DNA of 64,000 bases. Origin: Balanoglossus misakiensis. Its lineage: Eukaryota > Hemichordata. Made by a program: the position numbers and the translations under genes. This document shows positions 37,506 through 50,518 of this stretch, one piece after another. How positions within the stretch are numbered: position 1 is the first letter of the stretch; each line of letters begins with the position of its first letter. The stretch covers positions 12,586,001-12,650,000 of the forward strand of contig CM082577.2 in the NCBI GenBank assembly GCA_040954595.2. The letters run 5' to 3'. Under the pieces are notes generated by a model. It ran no database searches. It was given only the letters and a program-made list of their open reading frames with translations, and was not told the DNA's origin.

Positions 37506-39590
37506 GGTTGTTCGTGACAAATTTGGCACGATTTTTTTTTCGCCGCTTTGGTTTTCACTCCACAATTTTTCCAACTTGATGGCACTGTAACTTAGATCCA
37601 GGCTGGGGATACCTGAGGCCACCTTCATGCATTTTGGGCCAGGCGTGTCCAGGTTATGACTAGAGATGGATGGATGAATCCCACACCAAATCCTTCCCCA
37701 ACCCCCACACACCGTGCTTGTTTCTGTCTACATAACATATGGTAAGTAACACTGTGTAAATAGTCCACTCATGAGTATGTCGTCGGGTCAAACAGTCATG
37801 CATAGTTCCCTTAAGAAATGGCGTATTGGATTATATAAAATCCGGGCTGATCCCCTGATCCAATATTCTCGGCCAGTACCATTCGCCTGTCATTTCGCTG
37901 AAATTGTTTCTGGCGATACTGACACGATACTTGAAACTCGCAATATTTCATGGGTATTCACATTGACAATCAGCTGAAGTTTCAGAGACGTGCGCGCGCG
38001 ACTTGACTAATTGTAGATCAGGTGTTCCCCATGTTCGTCTGTCGCTATTGTCACATCACCCCATTTCATCGGTGCCATGATTAGTTTAATGAGGGCATTT
38101 GCTCCCTCTGGGAAGGCATCCTATTAACCACTTGTTATGCATGTAATAATTACAGAAACATGGCGGGAAAATATCGCCACGGTGATAAGATGCTGCTCAC
38201 ATCAAAACTGTTGACAGAATATTGGTCCGTTCGCAGCATGAGTATTAAACAGGTCAACAGCGAAACTATCCATTTAGTATTGCGGATAGCTTGATTTCAG
38301 TAGTGGTGCAGAATTTTATGTCACTTTTTGTACGCTTGCCATATGCTTTATATATACGATCCACAAAAATACGTATATTTTATATGGGTTCGATTGAGAA
38401 ATATTTCATACATTCACAATGTAAGGGCGTTGGCGCTCTCCGAGACCCCAATAAAATTACTATTCACCAAAAATAGCTCTTCATCTCACAGTTCTCTTCT
38501 TTTAGTCAGTATTTCTACCTGTTATATGGTCATTTAGTCAATCTCCTGTCAAGCGGTCACTTCAAGCAGTTGCATGTCTGTAACGGTCGCTTCATATAAC
38601 TGTTAAAAAGTAGTATAGTCCGAATACTTGTTTCTTTTGGCCCTTTGCGACCACGCAAAGTGAAATTCTGCTGTCTTTTTTATTGTTTATTGCCGTAAAG
38701 AGGTGTACGTTAGGCGACCGACGCTCCCAGAATGTTAACAAGGTAATACACTAATAGTTTTGCTCTTCAAATATCGCCATTCTTGTTTTTATTATCCACC
38801 CTGCACATATTGTGAAAATATTTTTACCACACCATACATCTATTTCTGCGCAGTTTGTAAATACTCTGTGCACAGTACCAGAGTGCTCACAGATGAGATG
38901 TGTGTGAATTCGGAGAGTTTTCCGCTGGTGAGTACTCATGACTATTGCAGTTTGTTTCAGTGATCTCTCGTATTTGTAGTGCTTCCGTTAAGGTATTTTC
39001 ATAATTGTGTTAATGCAGGGCATTGTCTTGTCCAAATGCAGTCTAGTTCACACACCAAAGGGCCATGTTGTTCAGCTTTCATGTGAGCTGACTGTAATTG
39101 TTCTGTGACAATTGCCCAAATAGGTTGACTGTGCAGATTATACGATAATGTGGATGCGATTTTAAGCCAGAATATATATTTAAATATCATGATATATACA
39201 AGAATGTACCTTTAAGAGTGGATCTTGCTTTCTTGTTATACAATTTGTCATTCGAAAGATGAGAGGACCTGTACAATAATCGGTATTAAACCACAAACTC
39301 TTTCATTGGGATACGGATTTTGGGTTGGTAATGTCATACATTGCCTTGTTTGCACGTTACGCTTAATTAAATATTACCGCGTTCTATCATTTCGGCAAGG
39401 GCTAAAATTGCAATGGGCGCAATGTATTAATGTAGTCATAATTTCCATTACCCATGCATAAGTTTCATCTCTGCCACACATCCCACAGGGTTTGCAAATA
39501 CATGTACATAACCTCGAATGGTACAAGTGCAAAGCAATGTTCTATTCATTTCGATTCTAGGACGCTTCGTGTTCCAAGAACCACAAAACC
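37506..39590. other. Spacer between GDI array and the secreted-protein gene
   Basis: About 2 kb without a convincing gene. Short frames on both strands show no recognisable domain, and no clear repeat or RNA gene was seen. Confidence 0.5.
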
Positions 39591-40738
39591 ATGAAAGTGT
39601 TTGTTTTCATATCTGCAATTTTGATCACCGAGGTTTATGCCGAGCAGGGCGACGGGGCATTCCATTCCTCCGAATGGAAATGCTCACTTGCTAGTGTCAA
39701 AGTGTACGATGACGCCATATGGAACGTGTTTCTCACTCATGGCGTGGATTGCTTGGATGAAATGATGGAGTGGCCGTCGTTGCTCGCAGACAAAACCCCT
39801 TCGAAGATTTTTGAGATTTACCACGACATCGGTCCATTCATCGGTCCGTCACATACCTTCAGGCTGATGTCGGTGGTAGTGGATCAAGTGGACACGATCG
39901 ATCTGGTCTGTTCTTGTATATGTTTCAAGCACCTCCAAAGTTATGTCTTTATCAGATTTTACCTATCGCTCTTGTATTTCAACTTACTTCCTATCTCTAC
40001 CCGCCCCTCAGTCTGTGTTTATCTGTTTTTCAGATTGCTTTTGTCACCGCCTTGTTATAAATCTTGAAATGAAATGGAAGTCTCACTTTTTTCCAGGGAA
40101 ACTTGTTAGAGGAGGAATGGAACGATGAGTGTTTACACTGTGTAATGTACTATTACGCGGGCGATATGTTAGAAGTGCTATGTGACCCAGTCAAAGTAAG
40201 TAAATGGGGTATATATAGAAGATATGTTATAGTCTGGTCCCCTGTCCCGTTACCACCGCTGGCTGCGCTACGCTGAAGGGAAAGGGTCAGACACGGGCTT
40301 TTGTAAACATGGCTCTCATTGTCGTACGGAAATTGGAGGCATCCATCTTGCTTATGATCACGTGGTCTTTGTTTCATTATGATAAACGGGCCATGTTTCT
40401 GGCCAAGATGGCGGGTCGTACCGTTTCTTCAATAAAACGTTAGGTGCACTGACAATTCAGTCACCCAAATACATTTGCGTTTTACTTCCTATAGGTTTAT
40501 ATTGTCTATATCTCTTACTAACGTGAACCCATCCATCATCATACAATGTTCATTTCTTTGTATTCTTAATGTATAAAAGTGTCCGGATCGCCTTACCAAG
40601 GGATTGTACTGGGGTCGACCTGAAGGCGCAACTGTGACATATTCCGGCCCTGTTGAATACTGTTTTTACCGTCGTGAGGGCGACACCGATCACTACTACT
40701 GCAAGAGCTATCATCCTGACAATCACATGGTTCCTTAG
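39591..40738 (+). CDS. Small secreted eight-cysteine protein, unrecognised
   Basis: Three exons, 39591-39905, 40097-40195 and 40580-40738, join in phase 0 to a 190-aa protein. The ATG is in a good context (AACCATGA). Residues 1-17 (MKVFVFISAILITEVYA) form a clear signal peptide, so the product is secreted. The mature part has eight cysteines: two in exon 1, three in exon 2 (ECLHC, VLC) and three in exon 3 (CPD, YCF, YCK). That number suits four disulfides. Exon 1 is acidic and lacks internal transmembrane segments; exon 3 is Tyr-rich and ends HPDNHMVP. A polyadenylation signal AATAAA lies at 41033-41038, about 300 bp after the stop. The exon 3 acceptor (AAAAG/TGT) has a weak pyrimidine tract. 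I know no family that matches, so no function is proposed. Confidence 0.72.
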
Positions 40739-41032
40739 AATGGTTACTAAGACGTGGCTGCCACAATACAGCACTTGCATGTCTTACATCTTTAAATGCT
40801 CATTGTGGCCAATGTGAAGTGACTGCCATAGTGCAACCATATATTGTTGTGTAAACTTTCAGCAAAAACGTTTCAAACAAAACTTAGTATGTTTTTCCTG
40901 TTTATTTATTTCAAATGCCTTCGTACCTTGTATGTTCATTACAATGTATAGATATTCTACTTCTATTGATTTCAAACTTTGTGGACGTAGTTTCTTTCGA
41001 TTGCCTTGGATGGCATTATAGCATGGAATCTA

Positions 41033-41038
41033 AATAAA
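41033..41038 (+). promoter_or_regulatory. Polyadenylation signal of the secreted-protein gene
   Basis: AATAAA in CTAAATAAAGTTCTTC, the first canonical signal after the stop codon at 40736-40738. Confidence 0.6.
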
Positions 41039-41099
41039 GTTCTTCATTCTTTATCACAAAAACATTTTCCTATCTCACGTGTATGGAAGCTATGGGTAT

Positions 41100-41615
<516 letters not shown>

Positions 41616-41869
41616 CTTCATGACATAGTGACTATACCTGTTGTTAACCTACGTAGTGACGACACCATGAAGGAGTGGGTTTAGAGACATGAATTTTTTT
41701 CCAACAATTCGCATTTTTGGGCACACACTTTATTTTAGCTCTAAGTGGCTTTGTATTCAAACTGTACTCTGATTTCTGAAGTCGACTTGGTTTGACGTAG
41801 CACCGAGTTGTGATGACCTCAACCTGATTTTTGCTATCTTAGTGAGGGCTCCTGTCAAACCACCTTAGT

Positions 41870-42305
41870 GAGGGCATGTGTGTACCTATGCTGGTTTTGC
41901 TATCTTTATGACGATTTGTGTGTCCACTTGTCTTGTTCTGCTATCAGTGTAAGGGCTTGTGTTGGTGTGTGTACCTATGCTGGTTTTGCTATCTTTGTGA
42001 CAATTTGTGTGTCCACTTGTCTTGTTGTGCTATCAGTGTAAGGGCTTGTGTGGGTGAGTGTACCTATGCTGGTTTGCTATCTTTGTGACAATTTGTGCGT
42101 CCACTTGTCTTGTTCTGCTATCAGTGTAAGGGCTTGTGTTGGTGTGTGTACCTATGCTGGTTTTGCTATCTTTGTGACAATTTGTGTGTTCACTTGTCTT
42201 GTTGTGCTATCAGTGTAAGGGCTTGTGTGGGTGAGTGTACCTATGCTGGTTTTGCTATCTTTGTGACAATTTGTGTGTCCACTTGTCTTGTTCTGCTATC
42301 AGTGG
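41870..42305. repeat. 88-90-bp minisatellite
   Basis: About five tandem units containing GTACCTATGCTGGTTTTGCT and GTGTCCACTTGTCTTGTTCT, with CCTATG recurring every 88-90 bp. The Cys-rich frame across it is a by-product of the repeat. Confidence 0.88.
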
Positions 42306-42344
42306 GGCTTGTGTGGGTATGGTATCAGGAAGCACAAATAATTA

Positions 42345-42512
42345 TATATAATTCCCCCGTATTTCGAACGAGTGTGTCTGCGTCGCGGACGAGTGATTCC
42401 CCGTATAGCGGCCGTATCCCTCCGAGCCGCAGGCGAGGAGGGATACAGCTATACGGGGAATCACGAGTTCGCGACGCAGACACACGAGTGAGGAATGCGG
42501 GGGAATTATATG
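42345..42512. repeat. Palindromic foldback element
   Basis: GTGTGTCTGCGTCGCGGACG and CCCCGTATAGC..GTATCCCTCC are matched by their inverses GGAGGGATAC..GCTATACGGGG and CGCGACGCAGACACAC across a centre near 42428. The outer arms TAATTCCCCCG / GGGGGAATTA close it. A further inverted pair, ATCACATACATAGACCAAGTT (42516) and AACTTGGTCTATGTATGTGAT (43556), may mark a larger element up to about 43580. Confidence 0.75.
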
Positions 42513-43589
42513 TTTATCACATACATAGACCAAGTTTCCATGAAATTGAGTTTCATTGTGAATTTAAAACATTTCAGCGAAAGAAAGATAGCACTATTTT
42601 AAAAGGATCGACATATCATGTTATGCGGTCGGGGTCCCGTGTCGGGGTCACACGCAAACGGACATTAAACCGCGATCAGCTGTTAGTAATAACGGGCCCA
42701 AAGGTTAAGTTTATCGTGCTATTTCTGAGTGAAATCCGACGAAATATGAGACACAAGAGGTATCACTTCACCTGACGATATTTTTGGTAGGTAAATATGG
42801 ATAAATACACTGATAACACGGCGAATTTAAGAAAACTACGTGAACGTTACTTGGATTGAAAGCGCGCGGCCCCATTGTTTACAACACCGGACATTTTATA
42901 ACGGGTCGAACAACATTGACTTTTCGAATAGAAATTGCAAGCAGCATATCAATTTCAAATTTGTGAAACACTTTAGCAATAAAATCATTGTTAAATATTT
43001 ACATTGAAGACGTGTCGGTTTAAAATCTAAATGCAAACTTTTATCCAAGATTCACTGAGAAACCGATAAACATCATGTATCTGGAACATTGAAAACAACA
43101 ATAGTTCGTGGTGAATTGATGTCAAATTTACTGTAAATGCTGGGAAATGACAAGAATAAATTGGTTTTTCTCCTACTACATTTATGTCCTGAGAAATGTC
43201 GTTGCTACTGCCTAAAATAAAACATGGTCATCGCTCGCCTGCTCGACTCGACCTGTTGACTGGCTGCAAGCTGCTGGTGTTGTGCTGCTCGATGCTCCAG
43301 CGATGTCGATCGTGACGTTTAACTTGCAATTTTACATGCTCATTTTACATTTAAAACATGTGCTTTATTACCCCATATTTCCCTGTGCTTCATAAGTCTC
43401 CCACTTTTGGGATTCGGACATATTTCTGATCGAGAACGGGTGATTTTTTGTTTGTTTACATAAAGAAAATAGTCCGGGCATCCATATTCAACACATGTGT
43501 AATAAGGATTCGTCGAGGTCATATACCTGTAGTGTGACGTCACACTATAGGGATAACTTGGTCTATGTATGTGATAAGGGAGATTATAT

Positions 43590-44780
43590 TATATCATGCT
43601 TGCGACTTAAAAGCTGTGGTTAATGCTTTTTTAGATAATAGTAAGCCACAAAAAAGTGCCGGATTATTCTGTGGGGGCAATCTTAGTTCTCGTGCAACCC
43701 AGTACGATAGGCCTAGCATCTTGATCGCATAATTAGTAGACATAACATTTCCCGAACTTCGGTTCATACCAGGGTACATGCAGGTATTCAGGGGTTAAAA
43801 ACACACCGGGTACAGTGTAGAGTACGATAAGCAGAGAACAACCATGTTATGTTTCGTACCCATAAATGAAAGAAGATTTATGTCTATCAAGAGATTAACA
43901 ATATAAAGCGGCCGCCTTCGCCAGATTTTTCATTGTACAGACAGACGACCATCCACTGAAAACCTCAGGTAAGTATAGGTCATATATGCCGAGCATTGAT
44001 TTTCTTGCTGAATGCGCCTGCTGTACTTATTAAACGTTTTAAAGACCCATTAGCTATTATATCTTTGGCTATGTTTTCAGCGCACAGTTTTGTTTTGTGT
44101 ATTAACTAAAGTTTCTTGTTCAAATTCCTGAACATGATGAAATGTCCAGCATTAAAATTATCAAAACAACATATATATGTATAGTCAGCATTGTTATTGC
44201 GCCAAAATTTGAATTCAAGTCCGGACTAGAATTCATTTGCCGACAATGGCCGTCATACACAAACAGGCTATGTTGACAAGCGGGGTACCGGGGATATTAG
44301 CATGTTGTTTGTGAGTAGAACAAGCTTGTATTTGGAACACAAAACAAAAATAGTGAAAACAACAACAAAAGTTACAGCTAATGTCCGTTTAATTACTGTC
44401 AAAAGCAAATATTAGCAAAACTCCAAAAGCTCTTGTGCTCCAGGTGTGGATGAAACGTATTTTGTCGATTGTGGGAGCATTGAGCAACAGACAGTCTATT
44501 GCAAAAATACTGGCAGTCTTGCTGTAAAATACATGTATATAAGAAGGCATTTACTGCTCAAATGTACAGTGCACCGTAACCGATACCTGGGTCATGCATG
44601 ATTAGTCTCTTGGCTACAACAGAACAGTGAACATCCTGGTTTCTTCTTGTTCTTCAAAATGGCCGCTCACACAATTTAACTCACACAAAAAAGCTGTGAA
44701 TGGTTTTGAAAACTATCATTTTCCCCGAGAATCTGTCACATACAACCCAAGCTGAACCCCTGTCGTGTGCTACCTTCTTT
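43590..44780. other. Region upstream of the metalloproteinase relic
   Basis: No definite gene. A possible exon at about 44443-44525, after a CTCCAG acceptor, encodes VDCGSIEQQTVYCKNTG, which I could not assign. There is no signal peptide, and no propeptide cysteine switch is visible for the following metalloproteinase. Confidence 0.35.
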
Positions 44781-44781
44781 C

Positions 44782-45717
44782 TAAGGTACCATGTGAAGCA
44801 AAAGAGACCTAACGTATTCGTTTGTGAGTTTCACCGACGGTTTGTCCATCGCCGACCAGAAAGGCGCCATTGCGCGGGCTTTCAAACATTGGAGTGACGT
44901 CTCACCGCTGACGTTCACTGAAGTACCAGATAGCAATGGCGACATTTGATAGAATTTGCAGACGACATCCATAGTGACGGTATACATGCACGCTTTGATG
45001 AACCAGGTAAGACTGGTTACTTGAATATCAAACTTCATCCACACTTGATTTATGTAACTAACTAACTATTTACTAACTTACTAGTATAACCGTTTTTTTT
45101 TCTTCAGGTGGCGTTTTGGCGCATGTGTATTTCCCAGAATCAGGCGACGTCCACTTTGACGATGCGGAAACATTTACAGTGGACTCTTATGAGGGCATCA
45201 ATCTCGACTTCGTGGCAGCCCATGAGTTCGGCCATAGTCTCGGACTTGCCCATTCTTCCGTTCCTTGTGCCCTGATGGCGCCCTTCTATCGTGGATATGA
45301 TCCCGATTTTACTCTACCACAGGATGACATCTCTGGAATCCAAGCCCTCTATGGTGTGTTTCTTTTAATAGATTTACATTCCTTGTCTCTGTCTTTGGGT
45401 CTTTCTGTCTATCTGCCTGTTTCTCTTTCTCTCTCTCCCTCCCTCCCCCTCCCCCTCTCTTTCCTTCCCCCTCTCTCTCCCTCTCTCTCTCTCTATAACC
45501 CAATTTTGTGTTATGATATGTATATTTTGTAACGGCATTAACATCACATTATTTCTGTCCTATGTTTACAATAGGAGAACCCGTCCGTACCACTCCAACC
45601 GATCCAACTATTGCCATGACAACAAATATACCAGGGTCTCGCGGAGTTCGAGATTGGGCTATTGCGCATTACCAATACCCGATTCCTGAATTCATGGCAA
45701 AATCACCGATGGTATAT
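44782..45717 (+). pseudogene. Broken matrix metalloproteinase (matrixin catalytic domain)
   Basis: Exon 44782-45006 encodes KRDLTYSFVSFTDGL and AFKHWSDVSPLTFTEV, then hits TGA/TAG at 44946-44951. The matching continuation, EFADDIHSDGIHARFDEPG, is in another frame, so one small indel lies there. Exon 45107-45353 encodes [25 protein letters not shown] and the zinc site [11 protein letters not shown] with the downstream Met-turn (CALMAP), ending in GIQALYG. A third exon from 45575 adds a Pro/Thr hinge (GEPVRTTPTDP). The signal peptide, propeptide cysteine switch and hemopexin domain are absent. The zinc-site exon itself is intact. I call it a pseudogene because of the frame break and missing domains; a sequencing error could explain the first, not the second. 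Confidence 0.82.
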
Positions 45718-45782
45718 CTATGCGCCAATTGATTTTTTCCCCGGTGTTGTTTTTATGATGGACTCGTTTGAAAATCCATGAA

Positions 45783-48678
45783 GATCTACTGAATGGATTT
45801 CGCGACATTATGGAAAGAATACGCCGAGAACTCCCACGGTATTTCAGAAATATCCCAAAAGTGGAACTGAGGTAAGTTGGCAGTATTTGTTTCAAATGCA
45901 ATTACCCGGTTCCACGGAATTCTCAAAAGTGGAATACTTAAGGCAGTTGGTGATTTTATCTTGGAGAAAAGATCGCCAATGAAGAGGGAATCGTTTCCCC
46001 TTCAAACTGTTTCCACACTAAACTTCAGTAGATTCATTTTGTACATATGCTTCACACAAACCATTTTCTATAGCGCGTTACTCAACTTTGCACACAGCGC
46101 TGACATAACCGAAACTTCTATGAAACATCACTGGAGACGCATTGGCAATAATCATAAATTTATTTATGGTAACAAACAGGGAATTTAAGAAGCAAACTGA
46201 CAATCGCATTGGCAAGCATACAGCTCTATGTAATCATCAAATATGTCGCCACATTTATGGCAAGTAAAATTAAGCTATTAATCACCTTTCCATACATTTA
46301 CTTCCCTTTAGAGTGCAGGATATAACGTACAACTCGAAGAATGCTAATTAATTTGCACATTACATTGGTGCATCGCTGGACGGAAAGAAACCAGGAACAG
46401 TTTTTGTAAACTGCTACAACCCCGAGTCCAGGTGATATACAATTCTCACAACTGTAGTTTTATTGTCTCTTCTGTACTATTTAGAGATCGTTTTACCCGG
46501 TTTGTTCCACTGCACAGTCTTACTTCCAGGACACATAACTTTGAAAGAAAAGCCACAACTCGTACTTCATTTTTTTCTCAAGGCAAAAATATTAAATGAT
46601 GGCGATAGCACTGCATGCAACAGAGCCTTGCCACCACCTTCAATTCTCGTACATTTAAAGCATGGACAACTGTCCTGGCTACCGACGATGTAAAGATGAA
46701 CGACAATACTGTATCACGCCTTCCCGGTTTCCGCACCATTGTGCCTACATAGAGGTTATGAGTGCCATATAAAGTATACACTTGGTGACTGACAATGAGG
46801 GCAACAGTGTATTTTGATGACATAAGGCGCTGCTAGTCACAACTAAAAGAGTCTTGTCTTCCCGAGGGATAACAGACTGTTTTGGTGTGACTGGCAGTCC
46901 CGAGGTCATCAAAAATACACTGTTGCCCGAATATGTCATTCAATGGCTGACATTAGAACAAGTCAGTGGTGTTTTCACATCAACATTTTAATATGAAAGG
47001 GTACGCCCATATGAACATGACCCTCTAATGACCAAAAGATGATAATGCTATATTACAGTGGTGTGATTCAATGCAATGTCCTCTTTGATGACTATATAAA
47101 TAATCTTTGTCGACCAATGCATTAACAGTTACAAAGCTTATCTGGTGACATTTTATTTTTCAGGGATGGGGAATGTACTGGGAGTTTCTTGGTGAAGAGA
47201 TGGGAATGTATGATGATCCGTACACCTTGTAAGTTAAAACTGTGGCAATAGTATATTTGAGAGCTTGCATGATGCAGACGTGGTATATTGTTATTCAATT
47301 ACTTGAGATATAAGTATGCGCAAAATCCGCAAATATTTAACTGTCGCGCCTATACACAGTGGCGGGGCACATTTGTTCTTGTACCGCGTATACCGGCTAA
47401 CATCTGTTCCATATCGAAGTCAGCTTTGTGTGGCGAACGATTCCGTTTTAAAACAATGGCTGTCCATTTATCACAGTGATTGCAAAACACAGCTAATTGA
47501 AGAATCTCTAGATTTGGTCGGTATAGTCAAGAAATGCAGAGAGCCTGTCGTTTGGTTGTAGACACGGGAATCCACGCCTTTGGTTGGAGTGTGGAACGAG
47601 CAGCTGACTATATGCATCAGAATATGCCTATGGCGCGTGAACTGATTATTATTCAAATACACAGATTTATATCTTCCCCCGGGCAGGTAAGAGGAAATAC
47701 AGTGTAGATGTTTTTTTTCCGTTCAATGCGAGATCTCTCGAGACTTAATTATTGACAATAGCATGGGGTTAAAGTGAACCCGTCCTCGCGCCGCGCTTGC
47801 GCACTGGGTCAATAGATTTTACCCGTGTGGCCAGTGAGTCCCACGCAACGACAGCCCCACTCCACAGACTCAGTGCGCAAGTGCGGCACGACGACGGGTT
47901 CCCTTTATGGTTCCTTCTCAAGTCATTATGAAACGAGAATATTTGCAGGATTTAACAAAACATGTAGCTTTTGTGACGGTTAATACATAAATACGATATG
48001 CCGTGTTGTTGTTCCTGTATCTCATGATTGTTCCCTGCCATATAAATTGGCTAACCACGCGAGATCTTGCAGAGATCTCGTAAATGCTCCACATCATTTA
48101 CACCCTTGTTCCTGAAGAGGTTACTAGACGTCAGTATTTGTTTGTCTTGTCAAGCTGTTGCAAATACCAAACCGTGAAAACATAATTATCAGAATTGTTT
48201 GTTTTTGGCAGTATACTCAACGGTAAATTTGCTTAACCTAATAGCCAATAAAGTTACATCTTTCCCTTTTCATGTAATAGGCATGTGCATACACCATTGG
48301 CCTGATGAAAATCAAAGAACTCCGGCAAAGGGCCCAAGATAGACTTGGTATGTTTCAGTTTAATTAATTCAGGATAAATTTGTGAGTTCTTCCTCGGGAA
48401 GCCAGTGATGTAACCACAGCCAAGCATCATGACTATGCATTATTTTATTCATTGTACGAATTCATTTGCAAATATTCCAAACATGTATCAGTAAAGTTGA
48501 AATTTCAATTCTCAGTTTGTTCGACCTTCGTAATTTTATCAATTGTTTCATTTTTTCAGGAGACAAGTTTGATATTAAAGACTTCCATGATGCTGTCCTA
48601 TCTTGCGGAATTGTACCACTGACTGTACTGGAATTGCTTATTGACAAGTACATCGAGAAATCAGTAAAGACCGAATAA
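45783..48678 (+). pseudogene. Broken DUF885-family hydrolase
   Basis: Blocks in order: 45783-45871 (RDIMERIRRELPRYF), about 46319-46431 (GASLDGKKPGTVFVN), about 46599-46754 (ALHATEPCHHLQ then CPGYRRCKDERQY..FPHHCAYIE), 47164-47228 (GWGMYWEFLGEEMG), 47527-47686 (RLVVDTGIHAFGW), 48281-48347 (AYTIGLMKIKELRQRA) and 48560-48678 (GDKFDIKDFHDAVL). The last four exons splice perfectly in frame. The family motif HExxPGHH, expected to bind metal, reads HATEPCHH here. In-frame stops lie at 46349-46351 and 46656-46658. The N-terminal half is missing. It is a decayed gene whose 3' exons are still clean, so inactivation is fairly recent. Confidence 0.82.
47770..47908. mobile_element. Short MITE in an intron of the DUF885 relic
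   Basis: AAAGTGAACCCGTCCTCGCG is inverted at ACGACGGGTTCCCTTT, with GCGCTTGCGCACTG / CAGTGCGCAAGTGC as inner arms. About 140 bp and non-coding. Confidence 0.7.
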
Positions 48679-49163
48679 TACACTCGCGTTTGTATTAATA
48701 AGTTAAGATGACGCTGAATTCTGAAATTGCTGGCTGAGAAGTACAACGATTAAACATTAAAATAATATTCACAGTGGTGGAACGAACAAGTCGAAGACCA
48801 CGCGATCTTGTCTACTAACCCAACTGCATATCCACTGGTGCATGGCGCTGTTCAAATTCTGTTACGCTATGTTACTATATACTACGCCATCACTCTGAGC
48901 CAGCCGACCGTGTTATAGGCTACCTACCCACTTAAGACCGGGTGGTGTTACTAGTTGGGCTTTCAAACAAATCTGCCATCGGTAAATTTGACACAGCCTT
49001 TCCTCACACAACTGCTTCCGAATATGTCATCCTGGGCCAATGCTGTGCTACCTCCCAATTCGTGGTTGATGTAGTCATAGGGCGGATCATTAAATACCCA
49101 GTAGCCAATCAATATGCCGCCATTTATGCAGATGAGACCACAGTGTTCTCGTTTTATGTTAAA

Positions 49164-49500
49164 AGGGACAAATTCTCTCTCTCGATGCCCTTTTTTTCAT
49201 TAATTATGTTTGATACAGGACACCGTTTATGACATTCTATATGTGGATATATAGTGAATCACACACAAATCCCATCCCACTTGTAGACACAAGAGTGAAA
49301 AACTCACCAAAATGAATAATCGGTGTTTACCGTTTATTCATTTTGGCGAGATTTTTACTCTCATATCCTACAAACAGGATGGGAGTTGTGTGTGGTCAAA
49401 CGATAATTCACTATATATCCACATGTAGAATAACCTAAACGGTGTCTTGTATCAAATATAATTATTGGAAAATGGGCAGCGAGAGAGAGACTTTGTCCCT
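49164..49500. mobile_element. Palindromic TTAA-flanked MITE, family M1 (copy 3)
   Basis: AGGGACAAATTCTCTCTCTC to GAGAGAGAGACTTTGTCCCT, with TTAA at 49159-49162 and 49501-49504. It has the same hairpin interior as the copies at 2381 and 6531. Confidence 0.85.
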
Positions 49501-49765
49501 TTAAGAGCATGTCTTAATCATCCGGGGAAGCACGTTTCAACTATTTCTGGTAAGGACTGGTTATATGTTATTCTCCCAATAACAAAAATTAAATGAAATG
49601 ACCTGTTCCAACGAAGAGCCCAAAAGTTTCCATTTTGTGTTCAATAATTAGAATTCTGAACTACCCTGACAGTTACAATAGGTTCATAAGCTTGAGCACG
49701 ACACCATTTTAACTCTGAGTATATACTAGTACTTATTTTTATTGAAACCACGTGTTTATTTTTAA

Positions 49766-50189
49766 GGATGTACGCGCAGAACAAAACCCGGAAAACTGCG
49801 CGCACCCGACGTTTTTCCCATACATGTAGGATTACATTGATAATTGCTAGAAAACAAACTTCTACTATTGTCATTTTCACGAAATTTCACACAAAGCTCA
49901 GTCCAGTAAATTTAAATTCATTGGTCAAATAAAATATAGGGGTCACCGCGCTATATTTTGAGATAAATTGCGTTAAAAATTTTGCCCATAGACAAACCAT
50001 TGGTGAAAAATGATGAGTCAGCAATTTTTTTCTATTATCGACTAAATTCATGGTCTGTATTTTCCAAAATAAGCGCGGTGACCCCTATATTTTATTACGG
50101 ATTTTCATTATACATACACAGGGGAATCCAAAAATCCACAATTAAAAAATGACAATACTTTCAATTTTACTGAACGTACATGTACATCC
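49766..50189. mobile_element. TTAA-flanked MITE, second family
   Basis: GGATGTACG... and ...GTACATGTACATCC lie between TTAA copies at 49762-49765 and 50190-50193. An inner inverted pair ATATAGGGGTCACCGCGCTA / GCGCGGTGACCCCTATAT gives a foldback of about 180 bp. Non-coding. Confidence 0.8.
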
Positions 50190-50518
50190 TTAAGTCCTCT
50201 GAACGAAATGGGTTGCTCCGGAAATGTAACTTCCAAATACAAGTTGTTTTTTTCCACATTTCGTCTGATTCTTATGCTTTTTTTGTTTATTTTATTTTTG
50301 TTTATTTATTTGCTTGTGGACAGGGAGATACTACTTTAGTGGGTTGGGTATTGCTGCATTCACGGCGTTGTTATCTCTATATTTAATGACTAAATATTTT
50401 AAATTTTAGTTCATGTATGATATTCCTACATGTTTAATTAACAATTACATCATTTGTATAAGATTACAACTTGACACTAGGCAATAACAAATAAAATGCT
50501 GGGTTGTTTTTAGTTAAA

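Noticed and set aside
42095-42775. 226-aa Cys-rich frame
   Set aside because: The first third is the 88-90-bp minisatellite and the rest is a palindrome; there is no signal of selection or domain.
44443-44525. Possible exon encoding VDCGSIEQQTVYCKNTG
   Set aside because: It has a plausible acceptor, but no donor, partner exon or family could be assigned; noted only as an unexplained stretch.
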